The notes: a model not told the origin generated them from the sequence alone. 64,000 bases of DNA from Sipunculus nudus (GCA_026874595.1 CM049316.1:64647176-64711175), one strand, 5' to 3'; shown: positions 1 through 11,412, counted from the stretch's first letter. Made by a program: numbers and translations.

Positions 1-1224
1 GAAATGACTTATTTCCAAAAAAAAAAGATTTGTTTAAACAGGATATTATTTTCCTTCTTGTTTGTAGGTGGACACCAATTTAGAAAAAAAAATTGCCTTA
101 ATTACATTTTGCTCTGAACAACTAAGTGCCATTAAATGTCTGACCCAAGCCTAAGCCAGGATTTTTGTGCCTTGCAAACAGGAATGAAGAATTGTTATCA
201 AACTGGGAGATTGTAAAATTCAGGTCAGAGACTTTTGATCAAACCTTGAAGTGAAATAATGTTTGGAACTTAAGCGCCTGCGTTCCTTTTCCCTAATTAA
301 CGCTATGTTCTGTCCCCCCCCCCCCCCCCCCCCGTTCCCGATTTCCAAATGTCCAACTTGAACATGCACGGGAGAAGCGGCTAGGCAGACCACCACTCAA
401 GAGTGCGGCAATACCGATGATTTACTGTCTTACAGATCTCCAGTACATGTTACCCAGCCAATCAGAAATAAAATAGTTACAATCAAAGATCTGCCTTAAT
501 TCGATACTATCAGAATTGATAAGAAAGTGGATACCTTAGTTTTTTTGTGTGCCTTCGTAGACAATATGTCCTCATTTCCTGTTACGATTACCAGCTTTGT
601 GCTTTGTTTCAAACAGCATGGGTCAGAGTTAGGGTTAGGTCCGTCAAGTTTGAGGTCGGGCAGTGTTGATACACAGTGTTGCTGTGTATCATGTATCCAA
701 ACACGTTAGTTGAAGTCAAGTGGCATTTGATACAATGTGTGCACCAGTGGACCCCTCTACTCAGCACAATTACACTCGAATACTGGATCTCCTTCCTATG
801 AGAGCTCTTAGAAATAAATACTTTTATCTGCCCAAGAATGTCTGACAGTCTGACTCAAACTGTAAAGTTAATGTTTTCAATCTATCACTCTTTAATCAGC
901 AGTCGAGATAAAGGTCTGATGACTGTGTCCCTGAGTCAGTCAAAATAATAAATGATTTAAGCTTTGATTTTCATTTAAAATCGGCCATTATCTTCACTAA
1001 AATACTAAAATAAGGTGATTAAAAAAGGTGGTCGGGACTTAGGGGGAACGGGGCTAAGAAATTATCGTGGTTTATTTCAGCAAACCTTCAGTGTACTGGT
1101 TTGCTCTTAATATGCTGTCCCAACTTGTAAAGAATTCCTATTTAATTGCACAATAATTTTCCTATACCCAAACAGCAGTGAATCAGTATATGCTCCAGAT
1201 CTGCTCTCCAAGCTCAGGAAAATA
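1..1224. other. Unassigned AT-rich DNA with a 20-C tract
   Basis: No gene or recognisable mobile element was seen. The one distinctive feature is an uninterrupted run of 20 C at 314-333. A short GTTAGGGTTAGG stretch near 627 is only two telomere-like units and carries no weight. The open frames here are short and look random. Confidence 0.5.
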
Positions 1225-1580
1225 TTATATGTCGCTCAGGGTACTGTCTCGCAGCAGCAGTGTGAGTATCTGCTTAAAATCTGCTCTCTGGTTCATTCTA
1301 ATAGGCCCTTGAGGCAGCAGATCGAGATACAGCAGAAATGTTGCGTCTGCCTTGACGGTTATTTCGGGAGAGCAGATTTTCAGTATATATGCTGCAAATA
1401 TACGGAGATGGAGCAGAAATAGAGCATATGCTGTAAAACTGCTGATTCTTGGAGCAGAGATAGAGCAGAATGGACAAGAAGGTATTAACATCTGCTGCTC
1501 TGCCGCTCCCCTTGTCAGCATAATCGGAGTACAATCACAGCAGAAATACAGCAGCTGCTCAAAACTTTGGCACGGGAAAG
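1225..1580. repeat. Degenerate CAGCAG/GAGCAG-rich tract
   Basis: AGCAG and GCAGCAG words recur irregularly through the interval (for example near 1250, 1315, 1340, 1410, 1455 and 1540), separated by A/T-rich spacers. The overlapping frames open on both strands are a by-product of this low-complexity sequence. It resembles a decayed minisatellite without a clean period. No coding function is supported. Confidence 0.35.
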
Positions 1581-1599
1581 TCTACTCAGAATTTTGAAA

Positions 1600-3250
1600 T
1601 TCATTAATTATGCAAATTTTTGTTGTTTTTTTTTTTTAATTACAAAATAATTCTTCTTCTCCTTAATATCTTGACCGATTTTGATTTTGCTTAAGTTTTC
1701 AGATTGGGCTGGGTTTGGCTACTCATTTTTTTTTTAATTTATTAATTATGGTGGGACCTTGAAAACTACAATGTTATGTTAAGGGGTTGGCGGATGGGCA
1801 TTACTAAATTGAAGCTCTGTTTTTTTCTTCAGGGAATTAATATACAGAATAATATCAACATTTCCAAATAAAGCGCTGTAATGAACACCGCCTACTTCCC
1901 ATCTATCACGATCCTCGTCGGAAAAAAAAGTGGTCGTACAATTGTCAAGACACAAACACGGTATGTTCATTGACAATCCAGTCGTGAGGGAACAGAGTTT
2001 CTTCGGTAAAAATACTGAAATCCCTCGAATCCCATCCACTGTGACACAAAGAGTGCAAATGACTTTCTCAGGTAATCAAAAGCACCTCAAATGGGCCCGG
2101 CTTTTAATCAAACTTTCCTTGAACATTCAAACACCGCTCTGCAAGAGGATGATTTAGAAAGCCTTCGGGAATTTGAAGATGCTTGTTTCAAATTTCATTG
2201 TCGTAAAAGCTATATTGAACAGAATTTGTTCCGCATCTTAATATGACACGGTCTTTGTTGCCTTCTTCAAGCCCCACCGACTTTAATCTTCAAATTTTAC
2301 TGTTCGAAGTTCCATGTAATTAACAACTTCATATGAGTGGTTTTACAAACAAAAAGGTTTCAAATGGAAAATAACGCGTGTAATGGGCATATATAAAAGA
2401 CGCGAAGCCTTTGATCAAACCTGCCCGCTCAGGTAAAAAAAGACTCTTTTGAATTTGACTTTTCGTAGCGACGTGTTGACGGACATGTTGACGTGTTCAA
2501 CTTTTGTGTCTTATTTCTGCCTTAAAAAATCTATACTTCACACCTGAGGATGTGGTCTTCAAGAAAGAAAACAAAAAAGCTTCAGCAAAAGGATTTTTAA
2601 GGTTTGCAGCGTGAATTCTAGCTGGTGGTCTTTTAAAATGATTTTATACTGAGAAACAGAAAAGGCCCTTTCACATACTTGGTTCCTGAAACAAACTATC
2701 AACATACTCATATTCACTACACTGCATTCCACAGCCTCTGTTTAGAATTTTTCCTGAGTTAAATTAATGAACTAAAAGATTACAATTTTCCCCCAGGGGC
2801 AAAGCAGAAACACGTGGACGTGGTGAATTTCAGATAAGAACGTTACCCGAATCATGTTTTCGGGACCAAGATTCGTAATTGTTGGGTGGTCGCGTTTAAA
2901 AGGGTTGTCGCAGGGGGGGTGGTGGTTCCGCTTTACTCTCATAAATTTTGTATAACATACTTAATGTAAAGTACAACAAAAGTAAACACTTACCATTCCG
3001 TTCACTGCCTGAACTGAAGATCTTAAACCACAGCTAACATCCCTATAATTTTAACATTATCTTAGAAATATTGCGATAAACATATATTTTATATTTAATA
3101 TATCTATATATATATGACATATGAATATATATATATATAAATAATAATAAACATTAATCTATTGGTTTCCTGCAATAAGTAACTGCTAGATTCCTCTATG
3201 ATGTGACACCAGGGATTTATAATCATATAAATACAGATTAATCAAATTTT
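1600..3250. other. No feature recognised
   Basis: AT-rich sequence. Two overlapping frames at 1779-2039 (minus) and 1930-2157 (plus) are open, but neither matches a family I know and they contradict each other as coding regions. A TATATAAAAG string near 2390 is TATA-like but has no gene next to it. Confidence 0.35.
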
Positions 3251-3251
3251 G

Positions 3252-3306
3252 TCAGACATTTTTACTAGTAGTCAGACATTTTTACTAGTAGTCAGACATA
3301 TATATA

Positions 3307-3348
<42 letters not shown>

Positions 3349-3350
3349 CC
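3252..3350. repeat. Tandem 20-bp duplication plus (TA)n
   Basis: The 20-bp unit GTCAGACATTTTTACTAGTA occurs twice back to back and a third time as its first 8 bases (GTCAGACA), then runs straight into an AT dinucleotide array from about 3299 to 3346. This looks like replication slippage next to a microsatellite. Confidence 0.8.
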
Positions 3351-4480
3351 GACAGCAGTACTTTTGTACTAAAACATACCTTGCCCGGACTGAGAAATGG
3401 ATAAAAAAAAACAACAGAGAAAAAACATGTCAAGAGAGAAACCTGTCTGGAGCTATAAGGAACAGCACATGCAGTTATTTGACATCAGACCTTGAAACTG
3501 CAGCTGCCTGGTATGGCTTTCAATAAAACCGTCTTTTATATGTATCTGAAATTGAAACGTGCGGTCTCGAATTAAGCCGTGGGTACACGACTCAGTGGGC
3601 ACTTATATTATTTGGCTTGTAAGCCTAACTTTAGTCGTGATACAAGCCATACAGAGGAATGCATTGCAGTAATCTTCCATCATGTTGCATTCATATCGTG
3701 GTACAGCATATAATCTTAACATTTGCAAAGAATGGTGAAGTAACACAAAAGAAAACCTGTGAACTAACCACTCAAACTGAAAATCCGTCTGTATAGTAAT
3801 GAGTCATTTTCTGTATCGCACAAGTTGACTGCTGTCCAGTAACCCGCGTGGGGTCTATTACTGGTCGTAATGTCAGAGGGCCCACATTTTTTTAATAGCG
3901 CTATATGTTATCTTTAGGCAACCATGTCTTTACCAGTTCTAAAGTTTTAATACCGCGGTCTTGTTCTAGATCTGTACCGTAAACTATTCAATATCCACAC
4001 TGCAATAAATCCCAGGTAGAGGAGTAAACGATGAAATTCTGAAATACATGTTTTGTTTTTAGTAACACCAGTTTTTACCAGTAAAGGATAGACATAAATA
4101 TGACAAAAATAAGTGTTCGTAAAACAACATCCCGTGTCACCCGATAAAGTTTACCCTTACCGGTGCCCTAGAAAATAAAGCGGCACTCACTAAGTGACGG
4201 ACGGACAGGGCTGCCAATGGTTATATGGTAAAGCAGAATTGGTTTGTTTTTTGATGGCGCACTCATCGTGTCGGAACTGAGGTAAACAACAACAACAGAA
4301 ACAAGACAGTGGCTAAGCAATTAAGATTATATTAAAAGTAAATTACAGAATTCAAAACCAACTACCAGATAGGGATTCCTGACTGTTATGCATTACATGA
4401 ATTACAATGGTGGCACAAAAAAAATTTAGTTAAAACAGAGTCCAGTTAAACAGTCTTTAGAGCTCTTGAACTAGCAACGC
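3351..4480. other. Mostly featureless; two short words shared with 25.2-25.7 kb
   Basis: No coding signal was seen. TTTGGCTTGTAAGCCTA at 3611 and CTGGTCGTAATGTCAG at 3861 recur almost unchanged at 25167 and 25646, on either side of the MITE there. An old dispersed repeat probably underlies both places, but the sequence between the two words does not align well by eye. Confidence 0.35.
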
Positions 4481-4683
4481 TTGACCGCGACTGGCGGCAC
4501 TGGATCTCGACTGGCGGCACGGGAACCCGACTAGCGGTACTGGACCGCGACTGGAGGCACTTGACCCTGATTGGCGGCATTGGACGGCGACTGGCGGCAC
4601 TGGACCCCGATGAGCGGTACTGGGCCCCGACTGGCGACACATGACTCCGACTGGCGGCTTGCTGGCTCCTGCACACCGAAGAC
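4481..4683. repeat. GC-rich minisatellite, about 20-bp unit, array 1
   Basis: Roughly nine units of the form CGACTGGCGGCACTGGACCC, much richer in GC than the surroundings. Unit variants appear in a recognisable order: ...GGAACC, TAGCGGT..GGACCG, TGGAGGCACTTGACCC, TGATTGGCGG.., TGAGCGGT.., GACACATGACTC, then GGCGGCTTGCT and a closing CCGAAGAC. The same order recurs in array 2 across the intervening LINE, so the two arrays derive from one ancestral block. The arginine/serine-rich peptides on the minus strand reflect the repeat and are not evidence of a protein. Confidence 0.9.
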
Positions 4684-5256
4684 TGATTGATTGATTTCTT
4701 TATTCCTCCGCTGAGCGAAGAGCATAATCAGTACATACAATATGTTATTCGAAACACAGAAATCAAACTATAGTATTCCAATTACAGAGAGAAACAAAAT
4801 GAACACTCTATTACAAAGTTTCTAAAATATAATATTAATAAATCTCCTTCGGCCAGAGTGCATCAATAACATATTTTACAGATTTAAAGAAGTAAGCTGC
4901 AGCGCGTAGGAAATCCTTACAGTCATCTTCTCCTAACATCGGGATTTCAGATCCCAACAAGCATCCTAAAAATCAAATGCTTTAGAACTATCAAAATAGC
5001 AAACTTACACTTTAGATTGTCTTTCGAGGTTGTTATTTATACATTCAGACAAATGAAATGACGCATTTACTGCACCGGTCCCTTTTTGGAAAGCACATTG
5101 CATTTCATCAGGAAAGGATATATTGCAAAATTTTAGATAATTTTCTAGCCTTGCTAATATGACCTTCTCTAACAGCTTATATACACTAGATAACAACGTA
5201 ATCCCTCTATAATTATCAGTGCTCGATTGACTTTTCCATTGGTTTTTTATAAGAGC
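4682..5256 (-). mobile_element. 5'-truncated non-LTR retrotransposon (LINE) fragment with reverse transcriptase motifs
   Basis: Read on the minus strand, the frame carries TDNYRGITLLSSVYKLLEKV (about 5215-5156), a typical start of a LINE reverse transcriptase palm. It continues through a region reading LARLENYLKF and FPDEMQCAFQKGTGAVNA. After one in-frame TAA at 5005-5007 it resumes with VCYFDSSKAFDFLG, which carries the FxDxxKAFD catalytic motif A. The rest of the palm, including the FADD box, is missing, so the copy is dead. The 3' end reads AATAAAGAAATCAATCAATC, the short-repeat tail usual in CR1/jockey-group LINEs. The clade assignment is inference. The element sits exactly between two copies of the 20-bp minisatellite. 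Confidence 0.85.
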
Positions 5257-5412
5257 ACTGGAAGCCTACTGGCGGCACTGGAACCCGACTAGCGGCACTG
5301 GACCGCGACTGGAGTCACTTGACCCTGATTGGCGGCACTGGACCCCGATTAGCGGTACTGGCCCCGACTGGCGACATAGGACTCCTACTGGCGGCTTGCT
5401 TGCACCGAAGAC
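5254..5412. repeat. GC-rich minisatellite, array 2 (copy of array 1)
   Basis: About eight units in the same variant order as array 1, ending in the same GGCGGCTTGCT...CCGAAGAC block, with one unit fewer in the middle. It begins at the 5' end of the LINE fragment, and its CCGAAGAC terminus corresponds to the bases that touch the LINE 3' end on the other side. That arrangement is what a very long target-site duplication would give. Confidence 0.88.
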
Positions 5413-5800
5413 GTCAAGATTGTCTCCACACTAAGTATGCAAACCTCTTGAATACACTTCTACCCTGGAGGCTCATCTATATTCATAAGTCTAATACATA
5501 CTCTGGGACTGCTTTCCTACAAGGCCCATCTATATTTATAATAACGTTGAATACTAAATGGGTAGGGAACAATTCCTCTACTTCAATGGCATACCTCATA
5601 GCGGCGCACTCGGTAACCGCTCGGTAACCCTATTTTCTCACGATACAATGACCCTGATCGGCGATTCTGGCCTACGTTCAGCACATACAAAGATACAGCT
5701 AACCAAAAAAAATAAATAACCCATAATTAAACAAATTAGGGCAGATATGTCTGATATGACATGATCCACTTAGATAGCAATTTTCCTTAAACATGTTATA
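5413..5800. other. Unassigned; one stray minisatellite-like unit
   Basis: No gene seen. A phrase around 5648-5672 (GACCCTGATCGGCGATTCTGG) resembles one decayed unit of the neighbouring 20-bp minisatellite, which suggests the array once extended further. Confidence 0.4.
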
Positions 5801-5804
5801 TATC

Positions 5805-6035
5805 ACAAGCGGCATAGCACAATATTTCGACATGCGACTTCAATATGTAAGCAAAATTGCAGCTCCCGTAAGCGATTTTGAAAAAAAAACTAGGAAAAAA
5901 TAAAAATGTCAGAGTACGATAAGAGCCCGAGGGGATGCGACAGAAAATTTCTCTAGAGGGCAGACGTCTAGGATAATAATTTATTTGCAGATAGAGTTTG
6001 GTGGCAAAGGAACTTATCGGTGTTGTAGTCGTGTC
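5805..6035 (+). repeat. Dispersed repeat family R1, copy a
   Basis: Shares scattered but collinear blocks with 26135-26390 and 27605-27830: TTTCGACATGCGAC (also near 27612), a CAGCTCCCGTAAGCGATTTTGA-like block (near 26182), and GCAGATAGAGTTTGG..AA followed by TATCGG (near 26293 and 27755). No coding capacity or terminal repeats were seen, so the class is unknown. Confidence 0.5.
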
Positions 6036-6043
6036 CACAACAT

Positions 6044-6516
6044 CCGAGTCCGAGTGCAAGTCCGAGGCCAGGCCACTCGAGTCAAAGTCCGGTCCTTGAG
6101 GTTTGAGTCCACCTTTTTCGAGCCTGAGTCAAGCCTTCGAAGCCGAGTACAAGTCAATGTCCAATACATATCTTCATTTTAAAAGAAATTTTAAAATAAA
6201 TATTTTTAAATTATCAAAAGTATTGTATTATATACACACTCTTTATTTGAATGTTAATCATCTTAGCTTTTGATATTGAACTTAGTTTTTGGTAAATATG
6301 GTCTACATTTTTATGCCGAATATTTCCTTGGTAGTTCGTGCATGTATAAAAGTCTTTACTGTGTGGACAGAGCTTTTTTCTACTGGAATCGAAATGGACT
6401 CGGTATGATTTCTCGAGTCTTTGCCTCCTACATCGAGTACAAGCCCGATGCCTGTACCTCCGTGTCCTCAAAAAAGTGGACTCTAGTCCGGAGTTTTGCC
6501 TCACTATATAGAGATG
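6044..6516 (+). mobile_element. GAGTCC-rich dispersed element, copy 1 (hAT-like ends suspected)
   Basis: Two blocks packed with GAGTCC/AAGTCC hexamers (6044-6165 and 6385-6500) flank an AT-rich middle containing AAAAGAAATTTTAAAATAAA. The layout matches copy 2 at 11.4-11.9 kb, and the right block aligns with 19.2 and 60.9 kb, including the AAAAAGTGGACTC..AGTCCGG motif. The right end reads CCTCACTA, close to the inverse of a hAT-type CAGTGA terminus. No transposase was seen. Non-autonomous hAT-like element is inference. Confidence 0.55.
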
Positions 6517-7180
6517 CCCATGCACTTTATAGACATGTACCACTGTATAAAGTATAAAATTTATTATTTACCATTTTAATGATATTATCTTAATGCCTTT
6601 ATTTTATTGTCTTCTTCAGAGTCCTTCGGTATACTTAGATAAAAATAAACTAAATAATAAATTTAATCGTGAATGACTATAAATGTGCATCATCCATGCC
6701 GGTCCTATCTTGTGTATACGCCAGATACATTTCGTTAAAACTTATGGACTATAATGTAACAAAAGAAAAACAATGCTTGCTTCAGTAATCTCTAAATTGA
6801 ACATGCGAAAATTATTGTCATGGGGTTTAGTCCTCCGATATCGCCACAATATACTCTCGATGTTACAAGATGTCTCATGAAGCTTATCGATGTGTTCCGA
6901 CTCACGATGTTATCACTCTTACTTCGTGAATCGATAGAATATTTGACCATTTTCAAAATTTCCTGATGTGCGATCTTGTCACACCTCCCTGATCTACTAC
7001 TGAAATTTTCCGATCACTTCCGATGTTGCTCTTGATGTTCAGCCGGAGTCATCTTGGGGAAAATCGCGGACTAAATTAGCAAAGTGTAAGTTTATGTTAC
7101 ATTCTAGGAGTGAAGAGATTGCCATGTGATTATGTGCGTGTGAAAAAGATTTTTAATTGAAACATAGTTTAGCGATTAAA
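6517..7180. other. Unassigned AT-rich DNA with recurrent CGATGTT words
   Basis: No gene recognised. CGATGTT or close variants recur at about 6857, 6889, 6906, 7020 and 7031, spaced irregularly. This might be a decayed element with subterminal motifs, but no ends can be defined. Confidence 0.3.
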
Positions 7181-7186
7181 GATAGC

Positions 7187-7648
7187 GGGGGTAATCTGAA
7201 ATCGATTTCAGATAAAACCCAGGTCACTTGAAGCTTTTAATATATTTCAGATAACCCCATCCCACTTGTTTTCTAAACCCCTTCAGAATGGTTGTTTTTT
7301 TTTATGTTTATTAACCTAAAGTCCTTATTGTTTACTTCCTCTTGATTTCTCGAATTAGGTCAAATCCTTCAATTTCTTATGTATGCATGTACCGTGGCAT
7401 GGGCTTTGTTGAAATGTACGAGTCAATGGAGAAAATTTTTACAATATAACTAACATTTTGTTGTTAAATTAATTTTCATATATTGATGGTTAGCTTCTAT
7501 ATTTAGTATCTTCAAATGTTTTATTTAAAAATATCCCATGAGATGAAAGCGAAAAATTTATCATTTATAATTCAGTCAGCAAGGAGGGTTATCTGAAATT
7601 AGGTCCAGGCTACCCATGCGGGTAATCTGAAATCGATTTCAGATTACT
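7187..7648. repeat. Nested palindromes with GGGTTATCTGAAAT arms (foldback/MITE-like)
   Basis: The 26 bases at 7622-7647 are a perfect palindrome centred on GAAATCGATTTC, and the same core occurs at 7191-7213. Between them lie ATTTCAGATAACCC (7244-7257) and its exact reverse complement GGGTTATCTGAAAT (7586-7599). The four modules form two compact inverted pairs of about 72 and 62 bp, both bounded by the same GGGTWATCTGAAAT sequence. No coding sequence is present. Confidence 0.7.
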
Positions 7649-8124
7649 GGACAGTACACTGTACTGGCGGGCAACCTGAGGTTTTTACACCAGAACCTTC
7701 TTATCCGCTTTCTAGTGCTAGTGAGGTACAGCTCAAGAAATATTTAGGACGAGGCTTGCCAAACTACATTTTCTGTCCAGTTTTACGGCAATGATGGCAT
7801 AAAACGCATCCCCATATCATATACACTAACCATAAAAATCCGTTATATGGCGGCTGGACCATAGGTTCATTAAAGGTTGTCGTCTGCTTATCAGATTTGG
7901 CGGTATGGTGTACTGATGATTTCCCAGAAACCACAGCCAGTAGCCGTCGTTAGCGGGCATCTGTTACTCGTGCCGCTGTAGATTCTGTTATGAACTACCT
8001 CGTAAGCTGCGGAATATCACACATAAACATTGTTATGTTCCCTCCGGCAGACGAAAAAGTGTGATACACGAGCCGATTAGCGTGAAACTAATGTTCACTC
8101 AAATAGCTCTACCTACGGGCTAAT
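7649..8124. other. No feature recognised
   Basis: Mixed-composition DNA without long open frames, inverted ends or tandem repeats visible by eye. Confidence 0.4.
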
Positions 8125-8740
8125 GAAGAATTCTGTTGAATCATGTGTCTATACGCTGACTAGCGCCATTTAAGCCCTCTGACAATAGAGCGTCTATGAC
8201 AAGCGCACTGACTGTCGGAGTGCCTTTACATCCTTCAGCGAGAAACGCACTTTAAGACCCGTTGAAGAGGCAAATATTTTTGTCATTTTTGACAACGCCT
8301 CATGGCCTATAACCAGTCGTTAGCTTTTTTAGTATCATTTCTAACAACACCTATGAGCGAGAAAATCCGTTTTGACCCAACATACTGATGAATACCTCTG
8401 CAGGTTTGTGGAGCATGAACATAGGCAACAGCTCGCGCGGGTTACCGGACGGCAGCCAATTTGTACGCGATACAGAAAATGTCTTGATACCATAGAGACA
8501 GACTTTCAGTTTAGGTGGTGATTTCCCGTGTATTCGTTTGTGTTAATTCACCTTTCGTAGCCTATTTTGTGCTGTTTACCACGATATCAATGCAACATGA
8601 TTGAAGATGCAATGCATTTCTCCGTCACAACTAATGATAGGCTTACCATCCCAAATTAAATTCCTACCGATTCATGTATTCACGCCAAATACATGCACTG
8701 ACGATATTTTTCCCCACTGAGATAGCGTTTGGTTGACGCT
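8125..8740 (+). repeat. Repeat family R2, copy C (partial, diverged)
   Basis: Homologous to 50205-51900 and 61760-62380. Shared blocks include ACTAGCGCCA, CAAGCGCACTGACTGTCGGAGTGCC.TTACATCCT, AGGCAAATATTTT.GTCATTTT, GCCTCATGGCCTA and GTTTACCACGATATCAATGCAACATGATTG. It lacks the upstream half of the other copies and the insertions found in copy A, and it is clearly the most diverged. No protein-coding capacity was seen. Confidence 0.75.
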
Positions 8741-9296
8741 GCAGTGGTGGTCAGAATCTAGTGTTTTTATCCATTAAGGGGTTTTCCATCCAGATGAATT
8801 GAATCCAGTGCTAGTTAAAAATCAATCTTTCGGCGAATTGAAAATTCGAATAAAAATTCATTTTTTTTTATTCTGTTTAGTTTTTCCTAATTTACCGATG
8901 ACACGTTTGGTAATTTATCCAGTAAAAAGAATTTGTTTTTTTTATGGCAAAAGAATTTACGTATCGCCTTTCTAATTTGTCCGACTGGAATTCAAAAGCG
9001 TTACTAAGTTTAATGCAAAATGGTGAATTAGGAGTTTAAATAACTTTAATGATGCTGGAACATACCTAAATGTTAGCACTTTGGATATGTGACTTAGAAT
9101 CATTAAATGCAAAGGCGCCACCGTGTAAGGGAGACCATTCTTTGTCGTGACAAGATGTCAAAGTAGACCAATTTAGGATTAAGGCTGCGAGGGCTGCGTA
9201 ATTCTGTCCTGTCTGTTCCTGACAACGTGCAATTTTTAATCTCACGCCTTCTGGTCAAGGTGATTAGTCTGTTAGCACTCCTCTAGTTGAGTAAAG
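8741..9296. other. No feature recognised
   Basis: AT-rich DNA with T-rich runs near 8863 and 8934. There are no supportable genes or repeats. Confidence 0.4.
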
Positions 9297-9647
9297 GATG
9301 CGATGCCATCCACACATTTCGTTGTCAATGCATCGTTCCAACAGCTCCAATGAAAAATGATGTCGAAGAATGGGCCATAAAAATTAAATAAAGTAATTGT
9401 TGGTCGGAATAAAATGTTGTCCGTGTTAACATTAAAGGAGTGACAAAAAAAATTAAACAGGTATTGTTCTTAAATTTAAGTGCTATGCGAGTAAATGTAT
9501 TTTTTCTTAAATTGCATTGATACTTTTGGATTGGGTTTAAACTTAATTTACCGGGTTAAATTCCACTCAACTCTTTACTTGCAGGTAAAACTTTCTAGTT
9601 TAATAGTTGTTCTTCTAAATTTAAGCCCTTAAATAAAAAAAAACAGG
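9297..9647 (+). repeat. Dispersed 350-bp repeat R3, copy 1
   Basis: Collinear with 12326-12665 in the same orientation. Long shared blocks include CCACACATTTCGTTGTCAAT, GGTCGGAAT.AATGTTGTCCG, TAAAGGAGTGACAA, TATTGTTCTTAAATTT and GGGTTAAATTCCACT. The copies start together at the CCACACATTTCG block and lose similarity after the A-rich tail. No open frame is conserved between them, and the class is unknown. Confidence 0.85.
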
Positions 9648-9848
9648 TCGAGTAAAAGAAGCACGAATTGGCAGTATGAACATCGTAATTACCACGGTAC
9701 GGCTACGAACCCTGCTTAAATCAATGTACATGATTGTATCTGAGTTGTTTGGTGTAGATTCTTTCATTTTGAAGCAGGGAGGTTACACCAACTCTGGCTG
9801 TTAAGAATGCTTGTCACAAAAGGAAGATGTAGCAGCAACGGTTATAAG

Positions 9849-10245
9849 TAGTGGTGTGCCGATTAATCGATAAAATCGATGATTGATCGAATTCTTTCAA
9901 AATCGATTTAATCGATTGCGTCTGTGTAAAATCGATTATAACGATTCTGTAGGCACATGCAGAGAATCTAAGCCTGTCAGGGATAAAAAAACACAAAGTT
10001 ACGAACAGCATAAAAACGGGACCTTGCTCACCCGGTAATCGTCCGACGGCAAGTCGACCTTATAGATGTGGGAGGATTGATGGTCTCATTACGAATCCCG
10101 ATGTACATGTCAGCCAGTCCATTTATTGAGGTCAATATTGTAGGTATTTGTATACAGCAGATTTCAAGGTATAATATAAAGTACATAGAATAATCGATTG
10201 ATAATCGATTATCGGCCGTTTTGATTGTTAAATCATCGATTTATT
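9849..10245 (+). mobile_element. ATCGATT-rich hAT-like element, copy X (right end unclear)
   Basis: Starts with TAGTGGTGTGCCGATTAATC, which looks like a mutated hAT terminus (CAGTGGTG...). Repeated ATCGATT or AATCGATT words follow to 9945 and recur at 10190-10240. Subterminal arrays of a short word are usual for hAT transposase-binding ends. The related copy at 45.0 kb has both ends and a target duplication. Here a matching right terminus could not be found, so the element may be truncated. No transposase was seen. Confidence 0.5.
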
Positions 10246-10903
10246 TTAAAAGTTCCAAATAATAAAAACTTAATTTTCATACTCAGGAGTATTTCATCGG
10301 AACAGTCTTGCTACTTCTCTCCATGAAGCCAATTCTATTCAGTCTTTCATGAGAATGTTGAAACGGCAGAATAAATTCTACCATGGTTTAAAACCTGTTA
10401 CACCCCTTCTATGGTTTTAGCTGATATTAATCTAAGTGTAGTTTTTATATAGAGATACTCTTTTTCCATGTTATATTTCAGCTATAAGTGAAGACCCAAA
10501 TGGTCATTAGATATATTTGATTGTCTCCATTATTAGTGTACTCGATTAAGCTTAAATAACCTTGTGGAAATACAACTGGACTGTCAAATATGTCACCTAC
10601 CTTCCTATTGTACTCGCGATGTTATGTCGTTTGTATTTGTTGAATATCATGTTTTAAATTGTAGCAGCAACTCACTGAAAAACAGCACTTGCTGAATGAG
10701 CTATCGTGTTGAAATACATTGAAATAATAATACAGTAATTACACATTTTTGTACCGAATGAAACTGCAGTATTTTATATAACCTTATAAAAAAAATTGTT
10801 TTAACAAGAGCTGTTAGTTCCACTGTAGGTAACCCGCGCATCTTAAACGTTTCGTAATTACATGAACAATATATATTACCGCCGCTAAAGAAAGTGACGA
10901 ATC
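10246..10903. other. No feature recognised
   Basis: AT-rich, with no coding signal, inverted ends or tandem array. Confidence 0.4.
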
Positions 10904-11320
10904 AGGCGTCTGTGCTCTCGGGGTAGAGCGCAAGACTCAATAGCGGGAGGTCGTGAATTCGAACCCCTGCCGCAGCGCGGTGAGATCTTCAATGTCGGCC
11001 CCACCCAGGGTGAGCGCTCTGCAGGTGTGATGGGAAGGGTGTGGCACTCGATTGTGTATCACTTACAAACGAGTGCGTCTTTATGAGGTTCCTCGGTGTT
11101 ATGACCCAGCAATGGGGATGATTACACACCCACGACCTGTAGGTGCGGTAAACACGACCCCTAGGTGACACCAGGATAAAAAAAAACGTGATAGGAAACG
11201 GATGTTACGAAGTCCCAAACCGAAATGGAACTCTGCAGGTGTAAAAACGTAGTTTAAGAATTAGAAATACAGCATAAAAATGAAGGCGGTACCCTCTAAC
11301 CAAAAAAAAACTTTAAAAAA
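10904..11320 (+). mobile_element. tRNA-headed SINE, copy 1
   Basis: The head has a box A-like stretch (CTCGGGGTAGAGCGCAAGA, about 10917-10935) and a box B-like GAATTCGAACCCC at 10955-10967, the internal RNA polymerase III promoter of tRNA-derived SINEs. The body is shared with copies at 20.1, 22.4 and 46.2 kb: GCGGTGAGAT, CGCTCTGCAGG, ACAAACGAGTGCGTCTTT, TAGGTGACACCAGGATA, AGTCCCAAACCGAAATGG. The tail has a GAAGGCGGTACC block followed by A-runs. The SINE family name is not known to me. Confidence 0.88.
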
Positions 11321-11412
11321 TGGTAACCTAGGTTCGTGTGATCAGCATTGTTTGTTGTAATCTATGTTTGATTGTTTATCCGGTGTTAAATATGTTATCA
11401 ATGTATTTTAAT

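Noticed and set aside
627-640. Telomere-like GTTAGGGTTAGG
   Set aside because: Only two units; expected by chance and not an array.
1779-2157. Overlapping opposite-strand ORFs near 1.9 kb
   Set aside because: Neither resembles a known protein and no splice or expression evidence favours one.
4446-4740. Arg/Ser-rich minus-strand peptides
   Set aside because: All three overlapping frames are open because of the 20-bp GC-rich minisatellite.
6857-7040. hAT element with CGATGTT subterminal words
   Set aside because: Words are irregularly spaced, and no terminus or target duplication could be identified.
10917-10970. tRNA gene with boxes A and B
   Set aside because: The stretch lacks a plausible cloverleaf and is the head of a SINE repeated at 20.1 and 22.4 kb.
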